Origin: Verrucomicrobium sp. BvORR106
Lineage (GTDB): Bacteria > Verrucomicrobiota > Verrucomicrobiia > Verrucomicrobiales > Verrucomicrobiaceae
DNA: 64,000 nucleotides
Direction of reading: 5' to 3'
Assembly: GCF_000739655.1 (NCBI RefSeq)
Contig: NZ_BATR01000010.1
Location: 1-64,000, forward strand
This document shows, one piece after another, positions 44,274-53,298 of the stretch. The number at the start of each line of letters is the position of its first letter. Position 1 is the stretch's first letter. The translations under genes were made by a program, and so were the position numbers. The notes beneath the pieces were generated by a model that was given only the letters and a program-made list of their open reading frames with translations, was not told the DNA's origin and ran no database searches.

Positions 44274-45293
44274 ATGAAAGCGATTGCCCTCACTCACTAT
44301 CTGCCCATTGCCGACGAGAATTCCCTGTTCGACACCGAGCTGCCCAAGCCCATCCCGAGCGGCCGCGACCTGCTGGTGAAGGTGCAGGCTGTCTCCGTGA
44401 ACCCGGTGGACACCAAGGTGCGCTCCCCGAAACCCGCGGTGGAAACCACGCCCAAGGTGCTCGGGTGGGATGCAGCCGGGATTGTGGAAGCCGTGGGCCC
44501 GGAAGTGATCGGATTCCAACCCGGTGATGCGGTGTACTACGCTGGCGACATCACCCGCCCCGGCTCGAATGCGGAGTATCAACTGGTGGACGAACGGATC
44601 GTGGGCCACAAGCCCGCTTCCCTGGACGACGCCGGCGCTTCCGCCTTCCCGCTGGTGACCCTGACCGCCTGGGAGGCCCTGTTTGACCGTCTCGGCATCG
44701 ATCCAAAAGGGAAGAAGGATACAGGAAAAACGCTGCTCATCATCGGCGGCGCAGGCGGAGTGGGCTCCATCGCCATCCAGCTGGCCAAGCGTGCCGGTCT
44801 GGTGGTGATCGTGACGGCTTCCCGTCCGGAAACGACGGTATGGGTGCAGGCCCTGGGTGCGGATCACATCGTGGACCATCGCGAACCCCTGGGCCCGCAG
44901 CTCAAGGACCTGGGATTCGCCGAGGTGGACTACATCGCCAACTTTTTCAACACCGACATCTACTGGTCGGCCATGGCAGAGCTCATCCGACCCCAGGGCA
45001 AGATCGTGGGCATCGTGGAGAATGACCAGCCGGTGGACATCGATGAACTGAAGGCGAAGAGCGCCACGTTCGTGTGGGAGTTCATGTTCACCCGCTCGAA
45101 GTTCCAGACGCCCGATATGACCGAGCAAGGCCGCATCCTTACCGAAGTGGCGCGCCTGATCGATGCGGGCGAAATCAAACCCATCCATCGCGACATCCTG
45201 ACACCGATCAACGCCACGAATCTGCAACAGGCCCATGCCCTGCTGGAGAGCAAGCGCAGCATCGGTAAAACCGTGCTGACAGGCTGGAGCTGA
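44274..45293 (+). CDS. Zinc-independent MDR-family alcohol dehydrogenase / quinone reductase
   Basis: The 339 residues from ATG 44274 begin MKAIALTHYLPIADENSLF. The MDR fold is shown by LVKVQAVSVNPVDTKVRSPK, GWDAAGIVEAVG and a Rossmann motif LLIIGGAGGVGSIAIQLAKRAG. The Cys and His zinc ligands of classical alcohol dehydrogenases are missing, as in quinone oxidoreductase-type members (TIGR02817 group). Its role is NADPH-linked reduction of an enone or quinone. A short-chain dehydrogenase gene follows after 53 bp, likely the same transcript, and an AraC gene precedes. Confidence 0.88.
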   Translation: MKAIALTHYLPIADENSLFDTELPKPIPSGRDLLVKVQAVSVNPVDTKVRSPKPAVETTPKVLGWDAAGIVEAVGPEVIGFQPGDAVYYAGDITRPGSNAEYQLVDERIVGHKPASLDDAGASAFPLVTLTAWEALFDRLGIDPKGKKDTGKTLLIIGGAGGVGSIAIQLAKRAGLVVIVTASRPETTVWVQALGADHIVDHREPLGPQLKDLGFAEVDYIANFFNTDIYWSAMAELIRPQGKIVGIVENDQPVDIDELKAKSATFVWEFMFTRSKFQTPDMTEQGRILTEVARLIDAGEIKPIHRDILTPINATNLQQAHALLESKRSIGKTVLTGWS

Positions 45294-45346
45294 ACTCTTC
45301 TCAACTCTTAACACCCAATCCCTAACATCTCACCCTAGTTATCACC

Positions 45347-46135
45347 ATGAACCTGCAAATCGAAAATCAACTCGCCCTCGTCTCCGCCTCCACCAAGGGC
45401 ATCGGTCTGGCCATTGCCAGAGCACTCGCCCGTGAGGGTGCCCGCGTCATCATCAACGGTCGCAGCGCTGCCTCCGTGGATGAAGCCGTGACCCGGATCC
45501 TTGAGGCGGTGCCGAACGCCCAGCTTGAGAAGTTCCCCGGGGATCTCTCTGACGCCGCCACGGCGGAGAAGCTCGCGGCAGCCTACCCTGAAGTGGACAT
45601 CCTCGTGAACAATCTGGGGATCTTTGATCCCAAGCCTTTCTCCGAGATCCCTGATGCGGAGTGGCAGCGGTTCTTTGATGTGAATGTGCTCAGCGGTGTG
45701 CGCCTCAGCCGCCTCTACTTCGACGGCATGATCAAGCGCAATCGCGGTCGAATCATCTTCATCTCCAGCGAGAGTGCACTGCACATCCCGTCTGAGATGA
45801 TCCACTACGGCATGACCAAGACCGCCCAGCTCGCCGTGGCCCGCGGCCTGGCAGAACTGAGCGCCGGGACGGCGGTGACCGTGAACAGCGTCCTACCCGG
45901 CCCCACGCGGTCCGAAGGCGTGGAAGAGTTCGTGGACAAACTCAGCGGCGGGCAGCCTTTCGAGGCTTTTGAGCAGGAGTTCTTTGAGAAAGTGCGCCCC
46001 ACCTCCCTGCTCAAGCGGTTCGAGACCGTGGATGAGATTGCGAATGTTGTGGCCTTCGTCTGCAGCCCCCTCGCCTCCGGCATCAACGGCTCCTCCGTCC
46101 GGGTGGAAGGCGGTCTCGTGAAAGCGATCGCGTAA
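45347..46135 (+). CDS. Short-chain dehydrogenase/reductase (SDR)
   Basis: The 262-residue classical SDR has an unusual cofactor loop (ALVSASTKGIGLAIARALA; the first Gly of TGxxxGxG is replaced by Ser-Ala), an LVNNLGIF motif, the catalytic Ser in IIFISSESALH and the Tyr/Lys pair in IHYGMTKTAQLAVARGLAE. It would act on a hydroxyl or keto compound with NAD(P). The end ASGINGSSVRVEGGLVKAI is the conserved SDR C-terminus. It is terminated by a hairpin 38 bp downstream and shares a transcript with the MDR enzyme before it. Confidence 0.9.
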   Translation: MNLQIENQLALVSASTKGIGLAIARALAREGARVIINGRSAASVDEAVTRILEAVPNAQLEKFPGDLSDAATAEKLAAAYPEVDILVNNLGIFDPKPFSEIPDAEWQRFFDVNVLSGVRLSRLYFDGMIKRNRGRIIFISSESALHIPSEMIHYGMTKTAQLAVARGLAELSAGTAVTVNSVLPGPTRSEGVEEFVDKLSGGQPFEAFEQEFFEKVRPTSLLKRFETVDEIANVVAFVCSPLASGINGSSVRVEGGLVKAIA

Positions 46136-46172
46136 GGGAGTTGGGCGATGAGCCCCTGGCCCGAACAACTCG

Positions 46173-46208
46173 ACGCATCTCAACCGCCGTTGAGGTGCGT
46201 TTTTCTTT
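46173..46208 (+). terminator. Rho-independent terminator after the SDR gene
   Basis: A 12-bp stem (ACGCATCTCAAC / GTTGAGGTGCGT, one G-T) with a CGCC loop is followed by TTTTCTTTT. It closes the MDR-SDR transcript. Confidence 0.9.
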
Positions 46209-46240
46209 TGGCTCTTCTTCACCCCGTCTGCCTGCTCCCA

Positions 46241-46837
46241 ATGTCAAAGCTCCCCGACTCCCTCAACAGTCTGCTCTCTGAGCTGGAACGCTTCGGGGAA
46301 GAGAACGACCACGGCGATACGCCGCGGGGATCGAAGATGCTCAACATCACCCGCGACACCGGGGAGTTTCTCGCAGCGCTTATCCGCGCAACCGGGACCC
46401 GCAGCATCCTTGAGGTGGGCGCCTCCAACGGCTACTCCACCCTCTGGCTGGCCTTCGCCACCCAGCCGCTGGGCGGGCACATCACCACGCTGGAGCGCTC
46501 CGCCGCCAAGGTGGCCATGGCGCGGCAGAACTATGAGCGGGCCGGGTTGCAGGGACTGATCACCCTGATGGAAGGAGATGCCGGCGAGTTCCTGAGCAAC
46601 GCCGACAGTGGCAGCGCCGACCTGATTTTCCTCGACTCCAACCGGGCCGACTACCTGGCTTGGTGGCCCCACCTGAAACGAATCCTCCGCCCCGGCGGCA
46701 CCGTGGTAGTGGACAACGCCACCTCCCACCCCGAGGAAGTCGCGGGTTTCGTGGCAGTGGTGAATGCCGATGAAGCGTTCACCACCGCGCTGGTGCCAGT
46801 GGGCAAAGGGGAGTTCGTGGCGGTGAAGGCTCTGTAA
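46241..46837 (+). CDS. SAM-dependent O-methyltransferase
   Basis: The product has 198 residues from ATG 46241; the open frame extends back into the terminator, which cannot be coding. Class I methyltransferase motifs are ordered: motif I SILEVGASNGYSTLWLA, acidic end TTLERSAAKVAMA, DGDAGEF-like EGDAGEFLSN, SADLIFLDSNRADYLAWW with the DxxR metal region, and LRPGGTVVVDNATSH. It looks like a small catechol- or caffeoyl-CoA-type O-methyltransferase that uses a divalent metal. Substrate unknown. It is transcribed separately from the SDR gene. Confidence 0.88.
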   Translation: MSKLPDSLNSLLSELERFGEENDHGDTPRGSKMLNITRDTGEFLAALIRATGTRSILEVGASNGYSTLWLAFATQPLGGHITTLERSAAKVAMARQNYERAGLQGLITLMEGDAGEFLSNADSGSADLIFLDSNRADYLAWWPHLKRILRPGGTVVVDNATSHPEEVAGFVAVVNADEAFTTALVPVGKGEFVAVKAL

Positions 46838-46858
46838 GAGGAAAGACACTTGGCTCAA

Positions 46859-46894
46859 ACCGGGACAGGAATGTCCCTCGCTCCTTCTGCTGAC
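46859..46894 (+). repeat. Dispersed 36-bp repeat, distal copy
   Basis: It matches 7019-7054 at 32 of 36 positions and includes the GGGACAGGAATGTCCC palindrome (GGGACA / TGTCCC). It lies 22 bp after the methyltransferase stop in a 237-bp intergenic region that also has a related hairpin (GGGACTTTCCAGTCCC) downstream at about 46931-46946. Confidence 0.65.
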
Positions 46895-47074
46895 AACGCC
46901 CTCTATAACGCACTCAGTAAAAGGAGGCAGGGACTTTCCAGTCCCGGACCCGTTCGCGCGATCCAGCAGAAGGAAATGCCAACTGACAGGCATCGTACAA
47001 GATCGAACGAAGCTCGCAATGGACAGCCCCGCCGACAGGAGGGAGGCTGTACTTGACCGATTGGAGGGCTCCGA

Positions 47075-49756
47075 TTACCTAAACTCCAGATCCCCGAATA
47101 GGTTCCGGTCATTCATGTTGCCATTCCCAATGGCTGAAGACCAGATGTAGCGATCGATCTGATCGCGGATGAGGGGATGGTTGCGGGCAAAGTTCGCCCT
47201 CCAGATGGTGCCAGCCGTGGGGGCAGTGGTTCCCAACGTTTTGAAAGGAATGGTGACGAGTGCCTGCCAGGTTCGAGTTGCCACGTCGGTGCGGGACTGC
47301 ACCTCCCACTCTCCTTTGAAGACGGGATCATCCTTGCCATGGCGCGGATCCATGACGTCTGTCACCGCTCCATTCAGCGCGTCGTAACGGGCCGTGGGAT
47401 GAATGCCCGTCATGAAGCGATAGGCCAGCTCCTGGCCTGCTTGAGGGGCCAGGTAGATGTCCACGGATTCTTTGTCCCCCAGAGGCTGCTCCCGCCGTGT
47501 GCCGGGCAAGGGCGGCTTCGCATCAGGCTCCAGTTCGCTGGTCAGCAACAAGTACAAGTTCGTCTTGTCATACAGCGCCCGCACGGACGACTTGCGAGGA
47601 AGCTTGTGGAAGGGAGGAACACGCGTGAAGTCCGCTTCCTCGGCCTTCGCCCAGACACTGGGCTCCAGGCTCACGGCCGAAGAGGCTGCGGCCACGGGCA
47701 GCCGTTTCTTGCCCGGCAGCGGCGCATTGCGCATGCTCTTGGTGTCCCAGTTGAAGCACGTGTTCGCGAAGGGCTCTTGGTATCCATCGTGAGCGAGCCT
47801 CAAGTGCTCGGCCGAATGACCGGAGAAGGGAAAGAAGACCTGAGCCCAGTCTCCTGCCGTCTTGGTGCGCGGCCCCTTCTTGTAAAGCGCTTCAATCGCC
47901 TCATTGCGGGCATCGATCGCGTTCAGCAACTGGTCGCGGGAGGGAGCATCCGCCAGCAGGACGAAGGCTTGGTAGAGATGCACCACCTTGGCGAGGTGAC
48001 GGAGGTAGTCGAACTCGGTCCGTACCAGTGCCAGACGCGTCTTCACCTTGGGTGTCGCAGCCAGCGACTCCGCCAGTGCGAGATCGTTCTCCAACGCAGC
48101 GAGGACTTGGGGAGGATAGAGGAAAGCAATCAGCGGGAAGGGATCCGTCACCGTCTTGCGCCGCCGCCCGTCATAGGTTTGGTAGCTCCACGCATCGCCC
48201 CGGGTGCCGATGTGATCTGAGTAGAGATTGATGGCGTGGTAGAGCCGGTCATAGAATGAAAGCATGGCTGGAGCCGAGCTCCCGAAGGCCGCCTCGCAAA
48301 ACTCTGGCACCAGCTTGGCCGCGGAGTTGCCTGTGGGATTGTCAAACATTCGGCCCATGGTGTAGTACACCGGCCCTTCCAGCCCGAAGAGCTGGCCCGG
48401 CCCGTCGCGCAGCAGAGATTGTGTTTTGTTCTCCGCCAGTCTCTTCACCTGGGTCTCCACAAAGCCCGGAGTGCGCATGGGAGTGTAGCGGGTCACCAGA
48501 TTCGGGCACCAGTTGTAAACGTATCCGCTGAATCCACCCGGCACCTCATAGTCCCGCCAGGGAGCGATGTCGGTTTCATTCGTGCCGGTGAGCATGATGT
48601 TCACGTTCGCCGGAAACGCCTTGAAGGTCTTGGGGGGACGTGCCGTGAGGATGTACGACATCATGGTGATCCGCCCCTGCGGATGCGATTTCAGAAGCCT
48701 TTCCGCCACCTGCCGGTTAAAGGTCCAGATCTTCTCACCCCAGTCGTCCCCCGTGCCATAGAGCGCCCCGCACTCCCTGCACTGGCATTCCTGATACCCA
48801 TCCGGCTGACCCAGATCCACCGAGGTGTATCCGTTCTCCAACTGCCGCACCAGATCCTGGTAGATCAACTCCTGCACCTGAGGATTGGAAAGGCAGTACT
48901 GGGCATTGCCCGATGCTGCGGCCTGACGTTCGCCATTGATCAGGGCAAAGTACTCAGGGTGACTCTTGGCGTATTGCTCCGGCGGGATGGCCCGTGCCCA
49001 GGTGTGCCCACCAAAGAGAGAATCCACCCGGGGAAACCGGTTCAAGGAAAGATCATAGAAGCCCGCATTCGCCGGATGGGAGGTGTTGACCTTCAACAAC
49101 GGGGCGTGGTTCACCTTGAGATTCCGCGGCACGATGGCCGCCGGTTTCTTGAGAAACTCAATCCCCGGCGAGTTCATCAGGTCCACCTTGGCAGCATCCG
49201 CCACCTGACTGTAGGAGGGCAGGTCGGGATACAGGAAACGCACCCCCAGATGCTCCCGCGCAAAGTCCGCCGCACCCTTGGCCGTCCCGACAAAGTCCCA
49301 CCCAGGCTGCCGGCGGTCCTTGGTCCCGGCGGGCAGTCGAGAAGGTGCGTCATGCCCGGTAATGATAACATTCTCCCCGACGACTTGCTGCACATAGCCC
49401 CAGCCTTCCAGTCGAAGGGCGTCAGGCACCTGCTGGGCGGCATACTTCGTCTGTCCAAGGTAGATTCCCGGCTTGGACGGCTCGCGTTGCGACTCCTGCA
49501 CTACCGACACCTTTACGCCATTGGCCTCAAACGCCGTCTGCAACATCCGCGCCGTCTGCTGCAAAGAACCCGTGAGGGTCGTGGCCGGCAGTGCACCGGA
49601 ATCCGGCAGCACAATCTGATAGTCCGTCTTGCCAGCGCTCCACAGAGAAAGATCTCCATTGGCAGACTGCGAGTGCAAAGACGCGGGGATCAAACAGGCC
49701 GCGGCCCACGTAAGGAGGCAACGGACATCGACCGGCGGGGAGAAACGAAGGTTCAT
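47075..49756 (-). CDS. Secreted DUF4838 glycosidase-like protein with CBM9-like domain
   Basis: The 893 residues carry a signal peptide (LLTWAAACLIPASLHSQ). A region like the alpha-glucuronidase N-terminal domain covers about 40-170 (QQTARMLQTAFEANGVKVSV). The DUF4838 core at about 220-520 has a TIM-barrel-like pattern: HPEYFALINGERQAA, DLGQPDGYQECQCRECGALY (four Cys), ITMMSYILTARPPKTF, VNIMLTGTNETDIAPW and YNWCPNLVTRY. A C-terminal CBM9-like beta domain (about 700-893) carries VRALYDKTNLYLLLTSE. DUF4838 proteins cleave or bind plant or algal polysaccharides; function is inferred from the family. It is monocistronic and faces the repeat-containing intergenic region. Confidence 0.88.
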   Translation of the reverse strand: MNLRFSPPVDVRCLLTWAAACLIPASLHSQSANGDLSLWSAGKTDYQIVLPDSGALPATTLTGSLQQTARMLQTAFEANGVKVSVVQESQREPSKPGIYLGQTKYAAQQVPDALRLEGWGYVQQVVGENVIITGHDAPSRLPAGTKDRRQPGWDFVGTAKGAADFAREHLGVRFLYPDLPSYSQVADAAKVDLMNSPGIEFLKKPAAIVPRNLKVNHAPLLKVNTSHPANAGFYDLSLNRFPRVDSLFGGHTWARAIPPEQYAKSHPEYFALINGERQAAASGNAQYCLSNPQVQELIYQDLVRQLENGYTSVDLGQPDGYQECQCRECGALYGTGDDWGEKIWTFNRQVAERLLKSHPQGRITMMSYILTARPPKTFKAFPANVNIMLTGTNETDIAPWRDYEVPGGFSGYVYNWCPNLVTRYTPMRTPGFVETQVKRLAENKTQSLLRDGPGQLFGLEGPVYYTMGRMFDNPTGNSAAKLVPEFCEAAFGSSAPAMLSFYDRLYHAINLYSDHIGTRGDAWSYQTYDGRRRKTVTDPFPLIAFLYPPQVLAALENDLALAESLAATPKVKTRLALVRTEFDYLRHLAKVVHLYQAFVLLADAPSRDQLLNAIDARNEAIEALYKKGPRTKTAGDWAQVFFPFSGHSAEHLRLAHDGYQEPFANTCFNWDTKSMRNAPLPGKKRLPVAAASSAVSLEPSVWAKAEEADFTRVPPFHKLPRKSSVRALYDKTNLYLLLTSELEPDAKPPLPGTRREQPLGDKESVDIYLAPQAGQELAYRFMTGIHPTARYDALNGAVTDVMDPRHGKDDPVFKGEWEVQSRTDVATRTWQALVTIPFKTLGTTAPTAGTIWRANFARNHPLIRDQIDRYIWSSAIGNGNMNDRNLFGDLEFR

Positions 49757-49945
49757 GGAAAGGAAGGCGAACGCACAGACTACGCGGGCAGCCCGGCTTT
49801 TTTGTCACGATGAAGAGTCGAAACTGTCCCAGAAGCGATTGTGTGGGATCAAGGTATCTTTCCAATGCCCTGATGACTGCACTCAAGAGATCCGAAAGTC
49901 AGTTCCTGCCGGAACTCTGAAGTCGGAACGCAACGGTTGATATTT

Positions 49946-50269
49946 TCAAGCGTCATGCCGCAGCATTCGCCGCATTTTCAGAAACGACCAACGAAGAAAA
50001 GATACCACCAGAGAAACCATCCCATCATGCATCCACACAAAGAGGAATCCCCCTGCGGCCAAGGCGGAGGTAAAATTTTGATAGACGAGGGCAAGGCGAA
50101 CATCATTGCCTGCGCTATGCGTGCAATCGACAGTATATGCAATAAACCCAAAAGCACTCCAAACTGCCAGGTGGGTCAACATCCGCCACGCCCAGGCCAG
50201 CTTGTGCATGAAAATCGTCGCACAAGTATTGACGAATAAAGCTGCCAGAACCGCGAAGGGGAGTGCCAT
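49946..50269 (-). CDS. Small membrane protein, unknown function
   Basis: The 107 residues have three to four hydrophobic segments: ALPFAVLAALFVNTCATIF, MLTHLAVWSAFGFIAYTV, NFTSALAAGGFLFVW and GMVSLVVSFLRWSFL, with a basic end KMRRMLRHDA. It sits in the AT-richer accessory area starting near 49.9 kb. I recognise no family. Its downstream neighbour is convergent with nothing; the 5' side neighbours (50396, 50828) are also small minus-strand genes and may share an operon. Confidence 0.5.
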   Translation of the reverse strand: MALPFAVLAALFVNTCATIFMHKLAWAWRMLTHLAVWSAFGFIAYTVDCTHSAGNDVRLALVYQNFTSALAAGGFLFVWMHDGMVSLVVSFLRWSFLKMRRMLRHDA

Positions 50270-50395
50270 TCAAATACTTGACTAACAGATTTGTTCCAAA
50301 GGTACAGAGTTGAATTGACCCGGGAACCAGATTTGCTCGGCAATCACCCCTCTTCCCAATTCGACGCCGCAAGCTCTGACCGATGTCTGCATGCA

Positions 50396-50809
50396 CTACG
50401 CTTCTCCGTCCTGAGCGACATTGAGCAAAGTTCGGAATGCACCAGGAGACTGCAACACATCCCAAAAAGCAAATGAATCGAAAATCCAGATCGTTTGCAG
50501 CCTGTCATCGGGCCGAGGCACGGGAGGCCAGATCGGCACGAACATTCCCGGCCATCGCTGGTTCAATCGTTCCACTGCCTTCAAGATGGCATCAACATCC
50601 TCCCCCGTTCGCTGAGCCCCACGCCCTCCATATACGTTTTCGTAGAGATCGCACACGCGAACGTGAAATTGCGGCGGCCCATCGCTCAACGCCCGAAAGA
50701 TATAGCTCAACAATCCGCAAACTGGCCCTTCCCCAATGCTCATGTTCGTCGTTTCTAGAAGGTCGCGAGGTTTCTGTGATTCCCCCTCGGAATGGAGGTC
50801 TTCTCGCAC
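50396..50809 (-). CDS. Hypothetical small soluble protein
   Basis: The 137 residues have no signal or membrane segment. The amino end is highly charged (MREDLHSEGESQKPRDLLE) and a second start at MSIGEGPVC (50743) is possible. The body has GPPQFHVRVCDLYENVYGGRG, a helix with DVDAILKAVERLNQRW and FVPIWPPVPRPDDRLQTIW. I recognise no family. The short gap to neighbours and equal orientation suggest a small operon with the membrane proteins on either side. Small size and accessory location fit a mobile or immunity-type gene, unproven. Confidence 0.5.
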   Translation of the reverse strand: MREDLHSEGESQKPRDLLETTNMSIGEGPVCGLLSYIFRALSDGPPQFHVRVCDLYENVYGGRGAQRTGEDVDAILKAVERLNQRWPGMFVPIWPPVPRPDDRLQTIWIFDSFAFWDVLQSPGAFRTLLNVAQDGEA

Positions 50810-50827
50810 TGCCTAATCGCAATTCAT

Positions 50828-51127
50828 CTATTCAGAATAAAACACACCATACATTGAGAAGAAAGTCAGGCTAACCCATGCGACCTGAGATACGGCCTGA
50901 AATGCCAACGCTCTTCCACCTTCAATCAAGCGCCCGAAAAGAAAACCGCAGCCAAATATGCACAACATCGTATTTATCAACATGGGCCAATAGGCTTCCG
51001 CTTCGGCATTGATTCTCACCCAGTCGCCTGCGTTCTGCAAACTCCCTGCGACAATAAGGTAGTATCCACTGACGAGAAGTCCGCTTAACTGCAGAATAGT
51101 GAAAAAAGTGACGACTGAGTTCTTCAT
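50828..51127 (-). CDS. Small membrane protein, unknown function
   Basis: The product has 99 residues from the ATG at 51127; the frame is open to 51262 but those residues look non-coding. Three hydrophobic segments are seen: VTFFTILQLSGLLVSGYYLIV, MLINTMLCIFGCGFLFGRL and VSQVAWVSLTFFSMYGVFY. No family recognised. It lies 18 bp upstream of the 50396-50809 gene and is probably first in this small minus-strand cluster. Confidence 0.5.
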   Translation of the reverse strand: MKNSVVTFFTILQLSGLLVSGYYLIVAGSLQNAGDWVRINAEAEAYWPMLINTMLCIFGCGFLFGRLIEGGRALAFQAVSQVAWVSLTFFSMYGVFYSE

Positions 51128-51609
51128 TACCCGATTATTTTCATTTCCGATTGGGATCACCAGCTGAGACTGGAGATGTGATGGCGTTTGCCATCGTGCG
51201 GTTCCGCCCATCGAAACACCCTCCCGTCTGGCACTGTTCGGCGAAGACAAGCCTTCGGGCAACGCCGGCCATCGATTTTTATGTATCGCCGCGAGGATTC
51301 TGAGTTGCTCTCCGCGCTCTGTACTGGGGAAGCTGCCGACGCACGCTCACCGGACACATTTCTCCAGCCGAGCACCTTCAATTACGCCCCTGCGCTTGCC
51401 ATGTATCAACTCTTCATCCACCCCCGATTCCACACCTCCGAGGGACAGCGTGACATCTGGCTGCAAAGGAGGCGGTTGCCATTACTGGGCTCAGATGAGG
51501 CTTCTCGCAACAACCTGCCGCATGGCACACTTATCCGGCGCATCCATCAGACCTAGGTCCTACTCGAGTGCGCAGGCAATGTTGTTACTCTGTGTAAATA
51601 CCAAACTGC
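51128..51609. other. Gap with only weak open frames
   Basis: These about 480 bp separate the membrane-protein cluster (minus) from the lipoprotein gene (plus). One plus-strand frame of 122 codons (51188-51556) is open but shows no hydrophobic pattern, motif or plausible start, and another lies antisense; I take both as chance. Promoters for both flanking genes must lie here. Confidence 0.4.
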
Positions 51610-52071
51610 ATGAAGCCTGTGTCACCCCCCATCCCATCACTCACCTTGATGAGGTTAACGCCCTCGGTGAGATTCATCGCCTCGGCAGCTCTCGCCATGC
51701 TGCTCGTAAGCTGCGCCACCAGCAGCCGGCTCGAGGAACACAAGACCATCGCCTACTCCGCTGGATTCAAGGTCATCCATCCAGTGAAGCCGGACCAGGT
51801 GGCCATCCTTTCGTCACTGCCCAAAGACAAAGTCACCCCCATCAACTACCAGGGCAAGACGTACTACATCCTGCCTGACGCCGAGAACAACCAGGCCTTC
51901 GTAGGGGGCAAGATGGAGTTCACGACGTATCAACACCTCTGCATGAAGAAGCTGCGCGAGGAGGAACGGGCGGCAGAACAGATGGACCAGGCGGCGGCGT
52001 TTCATCAGATGAACTGGGGTGCCTGGGGTGGCTGGCCGATGGGCTACGGACGGGTCATTCACTACCGGTAG
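51610..52071 (+). CDS. Small lipoprotein, unknown function
   Basis: The product has 153 residues, possibly starting at ATG 51649 (MRLTPSVRF). The lipoprotein signal RFIASAALAMLLVSC places the lipid-modified Cys at about residue 35 from the first ATG. The mature domain has KVIHPVKPDQVAILSSLPKD and INYQGKTYYILPDAENNQAF, two beta strands, followed by a helix, EERAAEQMDQAAAFHQMNW, and a Gly/Trp-rich end GAWGGWPMGYGRVIHYR. The short 'GKTYYILPD' pattern recalls DUF6515-like envelope proteins. It is followed by the DUF1269 gene. Confidence 0.65.
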   Translation: MKPVSPPIPSLTLMRLTPSVRFIASAALAMLLVSCATSSRLEEHKTIAYSAGFKVIHPVKPDQVAILSSLPKDKVTPINYQGKTYYILPDAENNQAFVGGKMEFTTYQHLCMKKLREEERAAEQMDQAAAFHQMNWGAWGGWPMGYGRVIHYR

Positions 52072-52136
52072 GCTTCGGCACGGCATAGGGCCAAAGTCCG
52101 ATAGCATCGCTCGCACCGCATGAGTAGCGTCTCTCC

Positions 52137-52664
52137 ATGAGCAGTCTCATTGTCATTGGGTTCAACAACGAAGCCGACGCCTTTGCCATGCGTGCGGAAC
52201 TTGCGAAATTGCAAACCCAGTACCTGATCGAAATGGAAGACGCGGTCGTGGTGACGCGCGATGCGGGAGGTAGGCCACAGCTGCATCAGGCCGTGAATCT
52301 CACCGCCAGCGGGGCCGTTGGGGGCATGTTCTGGGGGACCCTGCTGGGCATGCTCTTTCTGAATCCCCTGCTAGGTGCAGCGATCGGCGCCGGTTCCGGT
52401 GCGCTTTCTGGCAAACTTTCGGACATCGGCATCAACGATCTGTTCATGAAGCACCTAGGCGCAACGTTGACCGCCGGGACCTCCGCGCTCTTCCTGCTGG
52501 TGCGCAAGGCGACGCCAGACAAAATACTCGAAGCTCTCAAGCCCTTCGCCGGCAAAGGCACCATCCTTCAGACCTCACTGACAACCGACAAGGAGGAGGA
52601 ACTGCGAGCCTTCATCGAGGGGAAGCAAGAGCCGGCTTCTTCTGCCGGCACCGAGGAACGATAG
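52137..52664 (+). CDS. DUF1269 family membrane-associated protein
   Basis: The 175 residues match the DUF1269 family. SLIVIGFNNEADAFAMRAELAKLQ begins the first alpha/beta unit, with MEDAVVVTRDAGGRP. The two glycine-rich hydrophobic hairpins GAVGGMFWGTLLGMLFLNP and LLGAAIGAGSGALSG could span or touch the membrane. TSALFLLVRKATPDKILEAL and GTILQTSLTTDKEEELRAF end the domain. Family function is unknown; stress or membrane-integrity roles have been suggested. It is 65 bp downstream of the lipoprotein gene, probably one operon. Confidence 0.9.
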   Translation: MSSLIVIGFNNEADAFAMRAELAKLQTQYLIEMEDAVVVTRDAGGRPQLHQAVNLTASGAVGGMFWGTLLGMLFLNPLLGAAIGAGSGALSGKLSDIGINDLFMKHLGATLTAGTSALFLLVRKATPDKILEALKPFAGKGTILQTSLTTDKEEELRAFIEGKQEPASSAGTEER

Positions 52665-52732
52665 GGGGCCTTGGAAGCGCCTAAGGGTTCGATCAGTCCA
52701 CGTTCCCGTATTTATAAAGGCCAATGCATGTC

Positions 52733-52893
52733 AAGGAGCGGCGGTTTGTGCTTGCACAACCGCCGAGGGGAAGCGGAGTGGTTGGCAGCCACCTGCCCAT
52801 CGCCTGGTGCGGCTCCACCGCTGCTTGCAGGCTCGGGGACTACCTTGCTCCGGCCACCTCCGGCGGTTGTGCAAGCACAAACCGCCGCTCCTT
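52733..52893. repeat. 161-bp element with 33-bp perfect terminal inverted repeats
   Basis: Arm 52733-52765 is the exact reverse complement of 52861-52893 (33 of 33; one further pair matches outside). Each arm is also an internal hairpin (CGGCGGTT / AACCGCCG with inner GTGC / GCAC), so the whole element can fold as a nested dumbbell. The 95-bp centre is GC-rich. No coding frame. It lies between the DUF1269 gene and a convergent gene about 400 bp away. Confidence 0.75.
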
Positions 52894-53298
52894 GGATAGC
52901 TGGTCCAAAGGGCAACTTGGACAACCTCAGGTGCACAAACTGACGTGCATGCGCCACTACGAGATCGACTTTTCAGAGCTGCCAATTCTGGGACTTCCGT
53001 ACTGGAGCTCGCAAGAATTGGGGACTGGCGTCGCGCTCTTACTCCACATTCTAACCACTCATGCTGATGGCAAAAATCCTCAACCTCCCTACGTTATGCC
53101 TTCTGCCGCTCCGACACAGTCCGAACGAGCCGCAAGTAGAATTCTCCAACGCCCATACCCAACGTAGCCCGCTGGAACGCCCACCACGAAGACATTCCGC
53201 CCGCCTCCAAATTGTCAACCGCAGGCAATGAATCGGCAATGTAACGTTGGCCCCCGAGCAGCCTTATCGATTTCGATCCTAGAGATCAATCATCGCCT
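52894..53298. other. Intergenic stretch with partial dispersed repeat
   Basis: About 400 bp between the inverted-repeat element and the convergent 246-residue gene. It carries a half-copy of the 35-bp dispersed repeat at 53161-53178 (AACGTAGCCCGCTGGAAC). No gene or strong hairpin otherwise recognised. Confidence 0.4.

Noticed and set aside
43818-45314. A 498-codon minus-strand open frame over the second AraC gene and the MDR gene
   Set aside because: It spans the intergenic region and two confidently identified genes on the other strand; a product of high GC codon bias.
48419-49813. A 464-codon plus-strand frame opposite the DUF4838 gene
   Set aside because: No signal peptide or domain; the minus-strand DUF4838 gene explains the region.
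51188-51556. A 122-codon plus-strand frame in the accessory region
   Set aside because: No motif, composition or start site supports translation; I cannot exclude a fragment of a decayed gene.
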